From JBGSWL01 sp041752455 (GTDB lineage Bacteria > Pseudomonadota > Alphaproteobacteria > Rhizobiales > Rhizobiaceae), in the NCBI GenBank assembly GCA_041752455.1, contig JBGSWL010000140.1:48132-112131 (forward strand): DNA of 64,000 nucleotides. The letters are read 5' to 3'. The translations under genes and the position numbers were made by a program. Within the stretch, counting starts at the first letter, position 1; each line of letters begins with the position of its first letter. Positions 16,243-24,403 of the stretch are shown piece by piece. The notes under the pieces are model-generated. The model was not told where the DNA came from, did no database searches, and saw only the letters and a program-made list of their open reading frames with translations.

Positions 16243-17517
16243 ATGACAGGATTGACCAGACGCCATTTTACTGCGCTGCTAGGGGCCGGGACTGCAACCT
16301 TTGCATTGCCGACCCATCTTCGCGCGCAGAGCAAGCCCAAGGTCGTCGTTGTCGGCGGCGGGGCGGGCGGCGCGACTGCGGCGCGTTATATCGCCAAGGA
16401 CAGCGAAGGCGCGATCGATGTCACGCTGATCGATGCAAGCGAAACCTACACAACCTGCTTCTTCTCCAATCTTTATCTCGGCGGGTATCGCGACTTCGCA
16501 TCGATCCAGCATTCCTATGACAAGTTGCAGTCCGACTACGGGATCACCAAAGTGACCGGCATGGCGATGGCTGTCGACAAGGCTGCCAAGACCGTGACGA
16601 TGGCCGATGGTGCGGTGATTGCCTATGACCGCCTTGTGATCGCGCCGGGCATCGACATCATCTATGACAGCGTTCCCGGCTACTCGCAGGAAGCGGCCGA
16701 AATTGCGCCCCACGCCTGGAAGGCTGGTCCGCAGACGCAGCTTCTGCACGACAAGCTGAATGCGCTCACCGATGGCCAGAATGTCATCATGATCGCGCCG
16801 CCAAACCCGTATCGCTGCCCGCCCGGACCGTACGAGCGGGTGTCGATGATGGCGCATGTGCTGAAAGCCAAGGGCTTTGCCAACTCGAAGATCATCATCA
16901 TCGATCCGAAGGACAAGTTCTCCAAGCAGGGCCTGTTCGAAGAAGGCTGGGCCAAGCACTATCCCGGCATGGTGGAATGGTATGGTCCCGATGTGCACGG
17001 CGGCATCAAGAGTGTCGATGTTGCGACCGGGACTGTCGAGACCGATCTCGATACCTTCACCGGCGGCTTGCTGAACATCATTCCGGCACAGCGCGCCGGA
17101 CAGATCGCGGTTGCAGCCGGGCTGACCGATGACAAGGGCTTCTGCCCGATCGATCCTGAAACGATGCGCTCGACGATGGATGCCAACATCTTCGTCATCG
17201 GCGATGCGTCGATTGCGGGCGACATGCCGAAGTCGGGCTTCTCGGCCAACAGCCAGGCCAAGGTTGCGGCGATGAACATTCGCGCCGAACTGACCGGCTC
17301 GAAAGCCTTCCCGGCACGGTATTCCAACACCTGCTGGAGCCTCATCGAGACCGATGACGGCGTGAAGGTTGGCGGCCAGTACGAGCCGAAGGATGGCAAG
17401 ATCACCTCGACCGCCAACTTCATCAGCCAGACCGGCGAAGATGGCGCGGTGCGCAAGGCCACCTACGAGGAATCCATCGGCTGGTATGCCGGCATCACAG
17501 CCGACATGTTCGGCTGA
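16243..17517 (+). CDS. soxF: Sulfide dehydrogenase flavoprotein SoxF (flavocytochrome c type)
   Basis: A 424-residue flavoprotein with a Tat signal (TRRHFTALLGAGTATFAL) and an FAD-binding Rossmann motif (VVVVGGGAGGATAARY, about 31-46). YTTCFFSNLYLGG and YRCPPGPYERV hold the cysteines expected of the redox-active disulfide. It oxidises sulfide in the periplasm and passes electrons to SoxE. A hairpin follows the stop, so soxF probably closes the main sox transcript. Confidence 0.92.
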   Translation: MTGLTRRHFTALLGAGTATFALPTHLRAQSKPKVVVVGGGAGGATAARYIAKDSEGAIDVTLIDASETYTTCFFSNLYLGGYRDFASIQHSYDKLQSDYGITKVTGMAMAVDKAAKTVTMADGAVIAYDRLVIAPGIDIIYDSVPGYSQEAAEIAPHAWKAGPQTQLLHDKLNALTDGQNVIMIAPPNPYRCPPGPYERVSMMAHVLKAKGFANSKIIIIDPKDKFSKQGLFEEGWAKHYPGMVEWYGPDVHGGIKSVDVATGTVETDLDTFTGGLLNIIPAQRAGQIAVAAGLTDDKGFCPIDPETMRSTMDANIFVIGDASIAGDMPKSGFSANSQAKVAAMNIRAELTGSKAFPARYSNTCWSLIETDDGVKVGGQYEPKDGKITSTANFISQTGEDGAVRKATYEESIGWYAGITADMFG

Positions 17518-17524
17518 CTCCCGG

Positions 17525-17555
17525 CGGCCGGTCCGGATCATATCCGGGCCGGCCG
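17525..17555 (+). terminator. Hairpin after soxF
   Basis: A 13-base stem (17525-17537 pairing with 17543-17555, one T-G pair) with loop TCATA begins 8 bases after the soxF stop. Only a short T-poor tail follows (GTTCCAATTT), so termination may be incomplete. Confidence 0.55.
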
Positions 17556-17601
17556 TTCCAATTTGGCGATTATCGATCAACTTATCGATGTCGCGGCACT
17601 T

Positions 17602-17627
17602 GATATATTCGCGATCGTCTATATATC
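17602..17627. promoter_or_regulatory. Perfect 7-12-7 palindrome upstream of the persulfide dioxygenase, candidate SoxR operator
   Basis: GATATAT-N12-ATATATC is a perfect inverted repeat 55 bases before the start at 17683. Spacing and arm length equal those of the palindrome before soxC. In bigR operons the same dioxygenase family is controlled by an ArsR-type repressor, which supports the reading. The exact regulator is inferred. Confidence 0.55.
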
Positions 17628-17682
17628 TTCGGTCATGAGCGGCGGTGTTGACGCTGCCCCACCCAACAGACCGGAGATGACG

Positions 17683-18567
17683 ATGACCGCCTATCCCGTT
17701 GACATGACTGTCCACCCGCAGGTTCAGGCCTTCTTCGACCCTGCCACCAACACCATTTCCTATGTCGTGCGCGATCCGAAGTCGCAGTCCTGCGCTGTCA
17801 TCGATCCTGTGATGGACATCGACTATGCAGCGGGGCGCATCACCTACAAATCAGCCGACGAGATTATTGCCTTCATCGAGAGCAATGACCTGACGCTCGA
17901 GTGGATCATCGAAACCCACGTGCACGCAGACCATCTGTCGGCGGCGCCGTACCTCCAGCAAAAGCTTGGCGGCAAGATCGGCATCGGCGACAAGATCATG
18001 GTCGTGCAGGACACTTTCGGGAAGATTTTCAACGAAGGCACCGAATTCCAACGCGATGGCTCGCAGTTCGATGCGCTGTTTGAGGATGGCGACACCTACA
18101 TGATCGGGCAGATGCAGGCGATTGCGCTTTACACGCCTGGCCATACGCCGGCCTGCATGACGCATGTGATGGGCGATGCCGCGTTTGTCGGCGATACGCT
18201 GTTCATGCCTGACGGCGGTTCGGCACGCGCCGATTTCCCCGGCGGCGATGCAGGCACGCTGTATGATTCGATCCAGAAGGTTCTGGCGCTGCCGGACGAC
18301 ATGCGTTTGTTCATGTGCCACGACTATGGTCCGAACGGCCGCGACATCCAGTGGGAAACCACGGTCGGTTCGGAAAAGGCGCACAACATCCATGTGGGTG
18401 GCGGCAAGACAAAGGACGATTTCATCGCCTTCCGCACCGCGCGCGATGCGACACTCGACATGCCCAAGCTGATCATTCCGTCGTTGCAGGTGAACATGCG
18501 CGCAGGCGAAATTCCGCGCGATGCCGATGGCCGACCGATGCTGAAGGTTCCCGTCAACGGCCTTTGA
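17683..18567 (+). CDS. Persulfide dioxygenase-like metallo-beta-lactamase fold protein (Blh/ETHE1 type)
   Basis: A 294-residue cytoplasmic protein with the metal motif THVHADHLSA, GHTPACMTHV and a late His in MCHDYGPN. It resembles the beta-lactamase-like hydrolases of bigR operons, which act as glutathione-persulfide dioxygenases forming sulfite. Two starts are possible; the ATG at 17683 is preferred over 17677 because the GGAG element is 6 bases from it but directly abuts the earlier one. It is followed by a strong terminator and then by a DUF442-type sulfurtransferase, its common partner. Confidence 0.88.
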   Translation: MTAYPVDMTVHPQVQAFFDPATNTISYVVRDPKSQSCAVIDPVMDIDYAAGRITYKSADEIIAFIESNDLTLEWIIETHVHADHLSAAPYLQQKLGGKIGIGDKIMVVQDTFGKIFNEGTEFQRDGSQFDALFEDGDTYMIGQMQAIALYTPGHTPACMTHVMGDAAFVGDTLFMPDGGSARADFPGGDAGTLYDSIQKVLALPDDMRLFMCHDYGPNGRDIQWETTVGSEKAHNIHVGGGKTKDDFIAFRTARDATLDMPKLIIPSLQVNMRAGEIPRDADGRPMLKVPVNGL

Positions 18568-18575
18568 CGTTGCAA

Positions 18576-18618
18576 AGGTCTGGCGGCATTGTCTGCCCGC
18601 CAGACCTCCCTCTTTTTT
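18576..18618 (+). terminator. Rho-independent terminator between the persulfide dioxygenase and DUF442 gene
   Basis: An 11-base perfect stem (18576-18586 pairing with 18597-18607) with a 10-base loop is followed by CCCTCTTTTTT. It is the clearest rho-independent terminator of the sulfur island, yet the next gene starts only 11 bases after the T-run, so it may work as an attenuator. Confidence 0.75.
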
Positions 18619-18629
18619 CGGAAACAATC

Positions 18630-19055
18630 ATGGATATCCGCAAGATCAATGACGCGATCAGCGTCAGCCCGCAAATTGCACCCGAGGACATCGCAGTCCT
18701 TGCGGCGCTCGGCTTCAAAACGCTGATGGCCAATCGCCCGGACGGTGAAGATCCGGGCCAGCCGGACTTTGCCGAACTTGCGGCTCTGGCAACGCGGCAC
18801 GGCATGGCAGTCGTCCATGCGCCGATCGTTTCCGGTGCACCCGATCCGCAGGCGGTCGCGTTGTTTGCGCAAGCGCTGGATGAGGCGACCGGCCCGGTCT
18901 TTGCCTATTGCCGCAGCGGCACGCGTTCCGCGATGCTTTATGCGTTGGCGCGGCTTGAAAAAGGCGATGCGCCGGCCGCGATTTTTCCAGATGTCCGTCA
19001 GGCGGGATACGCCTTTCCCGGACTTGAAATGATGCACGGATACCGCCCGCAATGA
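18630..19055 (+). CDS. DUF442/TIGR01244-type sulfurtransferase-like phosphatase-fold protein
   Basis: A 141-residue protein with a phosphatase/rhodanese-like P-loop CRSGTRSA (Cys94), matching the Blh-associated DUF442 family. Such domains are often next to or fused with persulfide dioxygenases and are thought to handle sulfane sulfur on the active cysteine. No good ribosome binding site is visible before the ATG (only CGGAAA), and a terminator lies just upstream. Its stop overlaps the SulP start as ATGA, so the two are coupled. Confidence 0.82.
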   Translation: MDIRKINDAISVSPQIAPEDIAVLAALGFKTLMANRPDGEDPGQPDFAELAALATRHGMAVVHAPIVSGAPDPQAVALFAQALDEATGPVFAYCRSGTRSAMLYALARLEKGDAPAAIFPDVRQAGYAFPGLEMMHGYRPQ

Positions 19056-20863
19056 CCCTCAACCTTGGCGGCGCCGAGCCGATTGCGCGGTCCGCACTCG
19101 GCCTTGCGCGCCGCTACATGCCGATCCTGGACTGGGGCCGGCGCTACAACCGCGATACCCTGACCAACGATCTGGTGGCGGCGCTGATCGTGACGATCAT
19201 GCTGATCCCGCAATCGCTGGCTTATGCGCTGCTCGCCGGCCTGCCGCCGGAAGCGGGCATCTATGCCTCGATCGTGCCGATCATGCTTTATTCGCTGTTC
19301 GGCACGTCACGCGCGCTGGCGGTTGGCCCCGTCGCGGTCGTCTCGCTGATGACGGCGGCATCGATCGGCACCATCGTCGAGCAAGGCACCGCCGGCTATG
19401 CCGCTGCTGCGCTGACGCTGGCGTTTCTTTCCGGCACCATGCTTTTGGCCATGGGCTTTTTCCGGCTCGGCTTCATCGCCAACTTCCTGTCGCATCCGGT
19501 GATCGCAGGGTTCATCACCGCTTCGGGCGTCTTGATTGCCGCTAGCCAGATCCAGCACATCGCCGGGATCAAGTCCGGTGGCCACACCCTGCCGGAAATC
19601 CTCTACGGGCTCTGGAACGGTCTCGGCACGACCAGTTTCATCACGCTGGTGATCGGCGTCGCGGCGACAGCGTTTCTGTTCTGGGTGCGCAAGGGCATGA
19701 AGCCGATGCTCCGCCGCCTTGGCATGGCGGCAAAGCCTGCCGATTTCGTCACCAAAGCCGGGCCTGTCGCTGCCGTTGTGGCAACGACGCTGGTGGTTGC
19801 GCTGTTCAGCCTCGACCAGAGCGGCGTCGCGATCGTCGGCGCAGTGCCGCAAGCGCTGCCGCCCTTTACGTTCCCGCCGCTCGGACCGGCGCTGGTTGGC
19901 CAGTTGTTCGTGCCGGCCCTGCTGATCTCGGTCATCGGCTTTGTCGAATCCGTCTCCGTCGCGCAGACGCTGGCCGCCAAGAAGCGCCAGCGTATCGATC
20001 CGGACCAGGAACTGATCGGCCTTGGCGCAGCCAATATCGGCGCGGCCCTGACCGGCGGATATCCGGTGACCGGCGGTTTTGCGCGCTCGGTCGTCAACTT
20101 CGATGCCGGCGCTGAAACGCCAGCTGCCGGTGCCTTCACGGCCATCGGATTGGCCATCGCCGCTGTCGCCCTGACGCCGCTGATCTACTATCTGCCGAAG
20201 GCAACGCTCGCCGCGACGATTATCGTCGCCGTGCTGTCGCTGGTCGATTTCTCGATCCTGAAAAAGACCTGGAACTATTCGAAGGCCGACTTCCTGGCAG
20301 TTGCGGCAACGATCCTGCTCACGCTCGGGGTCGGGGTTGAAGCCGGTGTCTCGGCGGGTGTCGGCTTGTCGCTGGTCTTGTTCCTCTACAAGACATCGCG
20401 GCCGCATATCGCCGAAGTCGGGCTGGTGCCGGGCACTCACCACTTCCGCAATGTGACGCGCCATACGGTGATCACCGACCCGACTCTGCTGTCGATCCGC
20501 ATCGATGAGAGCCTCTATTTTGCCAATTCGCGCTATCTGGAAGACTATTTGCTCGCGCGGGTGGCGGGCGACAAGGCGCTGAAGCACGTGGTGCTGATGT
20601 GCTCTGCGGTCAACGAGATCGACATGAGCGCGCTGGAAACACTTGAAGCGCTGAACACGCGGCTCAAGGATTCCGGTGTCACGCTGCATCTTTCCGAGGT
20701 CAAGGGCCCGGTGATGGACCGGTTGAAACGCACGCATTTTCTGCACGAGCTGACCGGGCAGGTGTTCCTGTCGCAATACGATGCGGTGCATGCGCTGACG
20801 CCGGATGTCACCGCACGGCGGGATCGCACGCGCGCCGACGATGGCGCCCGCGCGGGAGAGTAG
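19052..20863 (+). CDS. SulP-family anion transporter with C-terminal STAS domain
   Basis: A 603-residue protein. The first about 450 residues are the polytopic SulP core (early SLAYALLAGLPPEAGIYAS, a family signature), the last about 130 form a STAS domain (HVVLMCSAVNEIDMSALETL). The family transports sulfate, bicarbonate or related anions. Coupling to the DUF442 gene and location after the persulfide dioxygenase suggest movement of sulfite or sulfate produced by sulfur oxidation; the direction is not decidable from the sequence. Confidence 0.88.
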   Translation: MTLNLGGAEPIARSALGLARRYMPILDWGRRYNRDTLTNDLVAALIVTIMLIPQSLAYALLAGLPPEAGIYASIVPIMLYSLFGTSRALAVGPVAVVSLMTAASIGTIVEQGTAGYAAAALTLAFLSGTMLLAMGFFRLGFIANFLSHPVIAGFITASGVLIAASQIQHIAGIKSGGHTLPEILYGLWNGLGTTSFITLVIGVAATAFLFWVRKGMKPMLRRLGMAAKPADFVTKAGPVAAVVATTLVVALFSLDQSGVAIVGAVPQALPPFTFPPLGPALVGQLFVPALLISVIGFVESVSVAQTLAAKKRQRIDPDQELIGLGAANIGAALTGGYPVTGGFARSVVNFDAGAETPAAGAFTAIGLAIAAVALTPLIYYLPKATLAATIIVAVLSLVDFSILKKTWNYSKADFLAVAATILLTLGVGVEAGVSAGVGLSLVLFLYKTSRPHIAEVGLVPGTHHFRNVTRHTVITDPTLLSIRIDESLYFANSRYLEDYLLARVAGDKALKHVVLMCSAVNEIDMSALETLEALNTRLKDSGVTLHLSEVKGPVMDRLKRTHFLHELTGQVFLSQYDAVHALTPDVTARRDRTRADDGARAGE

Positions 20864-20940
20864 CGCTTCCGGCACCTCTCGCTTTTCACCGGTCGGCGCT
20901 TTAAGTCTCGGCGCAAACGCGTGGCGGGAGATCAGGCACC

Positions 20941-22143
20941 ATGACGACAGCAACCGATTTTTCGCGCACGCGCGGGCAGTTCCATCTGCCTGACGGCGTT
21001 ACCTATCTTGATGGCAACTCGCTCGGGCCGATGCCGCACGGTGCGATGGCCGCTGCAACCCGTGCCATCGAGGGCGAATGGGCGCAGATGCTGATCGGCG
21101 GCTGGAACAAGGCCGGATGGATGGCGATGCCGGAGCGGCTCGGCAACCGGATCGGCCGGCTGATCGGCGCGCCGGAGGGAACCGTCGTCGTCGGCGACAC
21201 CCTGTCGCTGAAGGTCTACCAGGTGCTCGCGAGCGCGCTGGCGCTGCGACCGGATCGCCGGGTGGTGCTGTCTGACACCGGCAATTTCCCGACCGATCTC
21301 TACATGGCTGACGGCCTCATCAAGATGCTTGGCGATGGTTACGAACTCGAGCTTGTGGCCCCGGAAGACGTGGCCGATGCCATCGGCGAACGTCATGGCG
21401 CGGTGATGCTGACGCATGTCGATTATCGCACCGGGCGGATGCACGACATGGCGGCGATCACCCGCAAGGCCCATGCGGCAGGCGCCGTCATGGTCTGGGA
21501 TCTCGCCCACTCGGCCGGTGCCGTGCCGGTCGATCTTGCTGCCTGCGGAGCCGAGTTTGCGGCCGGCTGCACTTACAAGTATCTGAACGGCGGCCCTGGT
21601 TCCCCGGCCTTTGCCTATTGCCGCGCCGACCTTTGCGATGATGCGTCGATCGCGTTGCAGGGCTGGCTTGGCCATGCGGCACCGTTTGCCTTCGACCCTC
21701 ACTACAGGCCGGCGCAGGGCATTGCCCGGCTGCGGATCGGTACACCGCCGGTGATCCAGATGGCGGTGCTCGATGCGGCGCTTGATGTCTGGGACAGTGT
21801 CTCGATGAAAGACATCCGCGCCCGGTCGTTATTCCTGACCGACCGGTTCATCGCAGCGGTCGAGGCCAAGTGCCCGGACCTTCAGCTCGTCACGCCGCGT
21901 GACCATGCCAGCCGCGGGTCGCAGGTCTCGCTTTCACACGAAGACGGCTATGCGATCATGCAGGCGCTGATTGCCGAAGGCATCATCGGCGATTTCCGTG
22001 CGCCGGACATTTTGCGCTTCGGGTTCTGCCCGCTCTACAACACCGACGCCGATGTGGACCGGGCAGTTGATGTCCTTGCGCAGGTGCTGGCTGAAAAACG
22101 CCATGAACAACCGCGGTTCCGTGTTCGCCATGCGGTGACCTGA
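20941..22143 (+). CDS. kynU: Kynureninase
   Basis: A 400-residue PLP enzyme of aminotransferase fold type I. TYLDGNSLGPMP at the N-terminus and GCTYKYLNGGPGSPAF with PLP lysine Lys213 are kynureninase signatures; VWDLAHSAGAVPVDL carries the PLP-binding Asp. It cleaves kynurenine to anthranilate and alanine in tryptophan breakdown. Other kynurenine pathway genes are not in the window, and it lies alone between the sulfur island and the protease gene, closed by a strong hairpin. Confidence 0.9.
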   Translation: MTTATDFSRTRGQFHLPDGVTYLDGNSLGPMPHGAMAAATRAIEGEWAQMLIGGWNKAGWMAMPERLGNRIGRLIGAPEGTVVVGDTLSLKVYQVLASALALRPDRRVVLSDTGNFPTDLYMADGLIKMLGDGYELELVAPEDVADAIGERHGAVMLTHVDYRTGRMHDMAAITRKAHAAGAVMVWDLAHSAGAVPVDLAACGAEFAAGCTYKYLNGGPGSPAFAYCRADLCDDASIALQGWLGHAAPFAFDPHYRPAQGIARLRIGTPPVIQMAVLDAALDVWDSVSMKDIRARSLFLTDRFIAAVEAKCPDLQLVTPRDHASRGSQVSLSHEDGYAIMQALIAEGIIGDFRAPDILRFGFCPLYNTDADVDRAVDVLAQVLAEKRHEQPRFRVRHAVT

Positions 22144-22155
22144 GGATCGGAATAA

Positions 22156-22188
22156 GCCTGCCGCGGCGAGGGGGTAGCCGCGGCAGGC
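22156..22188. terminator. Strong hairpin between kynU and the convergent protease gene
   Basis: GCCTGCCGCGGC (22156-22167) pairs perfectly with GCCGCGGCAGGC (22177-22188) around a 9-base loop, 12 bases after the kynU stop and between two convergent genes. There is no T-run. The remaining about 80 bases up to 22271 show nothing recognisable. Confidence 0.6.
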
Positions 22189-22271
22189 CGTCCGGTTTGG
22201 CCCGGCAATCCATGCGACGGGGGTCAGATGTGACGGGCGCCCGGCATGTGCTCAACGCGTGGCGCCGCGCC

Positions 22272-23711
22272 TTATTCCCCGGAAACGGCAAAGACAGCGC
22301 TGGCGTCGCAAATGGCTGCGACCTTGATCAGCCCGTGGCCGAAAATGTCGTCGCGGCCGGCCTCGCCAAGGTCCTCGCTCAAGTCGGCCAGCCGCTTGGC
22401 AATCGCTTCCGGCGTGCTGTCCGGCTCGAGCGAGCGAAGAAGCCCCGCTGCTGCGGCAACGAATGGCGCAGCAAAGGAGGTGCCGGTCTTCGTACGGGCC
22501 CCGCGGATTGAAGCTGCTGCCCAGACATCGACCCCCGGCGCGGCAAAATCGATATGGCCGCCGCGTACGGCTCTGCGATAGGGATTGAGGGCGCGATCGA
22601 CGCCGGTTACCGCGATCACGTCATCGTAGGCAGCCGGATAGAGCGGTTCTGACGCAGGCCCGGCGTTCCCGGCGGCGGCGACAACCACGGTCCTTGTCGA
22701 GATGATCTGCCCGATCAGGGATTCGAGGACTGCATTGTCCGGGCCTGCCAGCGACAGGTTGATGACATCGACCCCGGCTTTTGCCACCGCATCTATGGCC
22801 AGGACGAGACTGTAGACATCGGTGCGTTCGTCACCGTTGACCGTTTCGAACGGATCGGCGGCGGTCACACTGGCCCAGGGCAAGAGGCCCGGCGTGCGGG
22901 AGGATGGCGATCCGACAAGAAGCGCCGCAACTGCGGTTCCGTGCTGGCGATCGGACGGCGCGGCAAGCCCGGACCTGTCATTTTGCACGAACTGAAGGTC
23001 TGCATCGACCAATGCCTCATGCGCCGCATTGATGCCGGTATCGACCAGCCCGATGCGGATCGGGCGCTTGCACGCAGCCGGCAGGGCATTCGGCTCCGGC
23101 CAACCGATCAGTGAACGGTCCGCGCAGTGGTTCCCGGTGCAGGCGGTGCCCTCCGGGGCCGCGCCCGGACGGTAATAGTGGTTGAAATCGGCGGCAGCAG
23201 CCGGATTGGCGGCGCGCACGGCAGCGCGTGCGTCTTCGAGGTTGGTTCCTTGCGGAACACCAAGCCGGATGACCGATACGGAGCCGGCAGACAGGGCGCT
23301 TCGGCTGAGAACCGTGTAGCCGTTGCCTTGAAGTGCGGAAAGTTGATCGTCTGCAAGGCCGATCGCAATGACCTGCGCCGGGGCCTGTACCGGCCGGATC
23401 ACGGGCGCTGGCTGTCGCGCGGCTGTCGGCGCGGGGCGTCTTGCACCCTGCTGTTCCGCTTTCGGTTTTGGAGCGGACTGAAGCTGGCGGGGGGAAGGGC
23501 CCGACGAGATGCTTCCGCTTCCAACACTCGTCGCGGCGCCGTCATCATCGTCATCAACATCATCATCGTCATCGCCGTCATCATCATCGCCGCCGTCGTC
23601 ATAATCATCCGCATGGGCAATCGCACCGTCAAAGCCGGGTAGTGAAACCGGTACCGTCACGACGGCGGCAACGAGCGTGGCGGCGAGGATAGTCTGGATG
23701 ATGTTTTTCAT
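22272..23711 (-). CDS. Secreted S8-family (subtilisin-like) serine peptidase with Asp-rich N-terminal region
   Basis: A 479-residue exported protein: signal peptide (about residues 1-34), an extreme Asp-rich tract (residues 35-57, nearly only Asp), a Pro/Ala-rich linker to about 115, then a subtilisin domain. The catalytic triad is Asp224 (GLVDTGINAAHE), His257 (RQHGTAVAALLVG) and Ser412 (GTSFAAPFVAAAAG), with Asn349 as oxyanion residue (AAAGNAG). The start at 23711 begins the signal peptide and follows a GGAGAG site. The gene is divergent from an ECF sigma factor with a shared palindromic promoter region, so it is probably a target of that sigma factor. Confidence 0.88.
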   Translation of the reverse strand: MKNIIQTILAATLVAAVVTVPVSLPGFDGAIAHADDYDDGGDDDDGDDDDDVDDDDDGAATSVGSGSISSGPSPRQLQSAPKPKAEQQGARRPAPTAARQPAPVIRPVQAPAQVIAIGLADDQLSALQGNGYTVLSRSALSAGSVSVIRLGVPQGTNLEDARAAVRAANPAAAADFNHYYRPGAAPEGTACTGNHCADRSLIGWPEPNALPAACKRPIRIGLVDTGINAAHEALVDADLQFVQNDRSGLAAPSDRQHGTAVAALLVGSPSSRTPGLLPWASVTAADPFETVNGDERTDVYSLVLAIDAVAKAGVDVINLSLAGPDNAVLESLIGQIISTRTVVVAAAGNAGPASEPLYPAAYDDVIAVTGVDRALNPYRRAVRGGHIDFAAPGVDVWAAASIRGARTKTGTSFAAPFVAAAAGLLRSLEPDSTPEAIAKRLADLSEDLGEAGRDDIFGHGLIKVAAICDASAVFAVSGE

Positions 23712-23801
23712 GGGGCCGGCTCTCCTGCCTTGGAAAATGGGTTGGCTCCGCCAGATGTCCACTACGGGACATGCTGACATCGAAAAATCTGATGGCGGCA
23801 C

Positions 23802-23832
23802 GGAATAAACGCTTGGGCGGGCGCGTTATTCC
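23802..23832. promoter_or_regulatory. Divergent palindromic ECF-type promoter
   Basis: GGAATAA (23802-23808) and TTATTCC (23826-23832) are perfect inverted arms. Read on the plus strand this gives GGAAT-N17-CGTT; read on the minus strand GGAAT-N16-CGTT. Both resemble the GGAAC-N16/17-CGTT promoters of alphaproteobacterial ECF sigma factors. It would fire the sigma gene at 23870 rightward and the protease at 23711 leftward. Confidence 0.5.
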
Positions 23833-23869
23833 ATCATGACGGATCAAATGGCGCTGAGGGGGCGTCCTG

Positions 23870-24364
23870 ATGACTGACGACAGTTTTGCCGATGCCGTTG
23901 TCGCGCAATTGGCGGCAATGCGTCGTTACGGATTGATGCTGTGCCGCTCGCCGGACCTCGCTGACGATCTTGTCCAGATCGCCTGCGAGAAAGCGTTTGC
24001 CAACCGCGGATCGTTCGACCCCGCGACCAATATGCGGGCCTGGCTGTTCCGGATATTGCGGAACAGTTTCATCGACTCAACGCGTCGCGGACGGCCGCTC
24101 AAGGATGCGGTCGATATCGATGAGCAACCCGACCTGTTGTCGGTCGATGGCGTGCGCCTGCAGGAAAACCGCATGTTGGTGGCGGAGGTTTGCGATGCAC
24201 TTGCCAGTCTGCCGCCGGCACAGCAGGAAATCCTGATTCTGACCTGCGTCGATGAATTGACCTATCGCGAGGCAGCGGACCTGCTCGAAATTCCGATCGG
24301 AACGGTGATGAGCCGGTTGGCACGGGCGCGGATCGCCCTTGGCGAGCAGCTTGGAATAAACTGA
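23870..24364 (+). CDS. ECF-family RNA polymerase sigma factor
   Basis: A 164-residue protein with a sigma-70 region 2 (LADDLVQIACEKAFANR, then NMRAWLFRILRNSFID) and region 4 (LPPAQQEILILTCVDELTYREAADLLEIPIGTVMSRLARAR). The length and arrangement are those of a small ECF sigma factor. The start has a GAGGGGGCG site. The next gene, 39 bases downstream, encodes a membrane anti-sigma factor. Auto-activation from the palindromic GGAAT/CGTT element upstream is inferred. Confidence 0.92.
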   Translation: MTDDSFADAVVAQLAAMRRYGLMLCRSPDLADDLVQIACEKAFANRGSFDPATNMRAWLFRILRNSFIDSTRRGRPLKDAVDIDEQPDLLSVDGVRLQENRMLVAEVCDALASLPPAQQEILILTCVDELTYREAADLLEIPIGTVMSRLARARIALGEQLGIN

Positions 24365-24403
24365 CCATGGCAGCGTTTCCATGACGACAATGGAGCTTGG
24401 ATC

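Noticed and set aside
17563..17682. Longer N-terminus of the persulfide dioxygenase
   Set aside because: The extension would run through the palindromic operator and lacks a ribosome binding site; the family start is near 17683.
19307..20953. 548-codon minus-strand frame opposite the SulP gene
   Set aside because: Strongly charged, Arg/Gln/His-rich translation typical of an antisense shadow; SulP on the plus strand has clear membrane segments and a STAS domain.
23519..23612. ATC/GTC trinucleotide-like microsatellite
   Set aside because: It is the coding DNA of the Asp-rich tract (GAC/GAT codons on the minus strand) of the secreted protease, not an independent repeat element.
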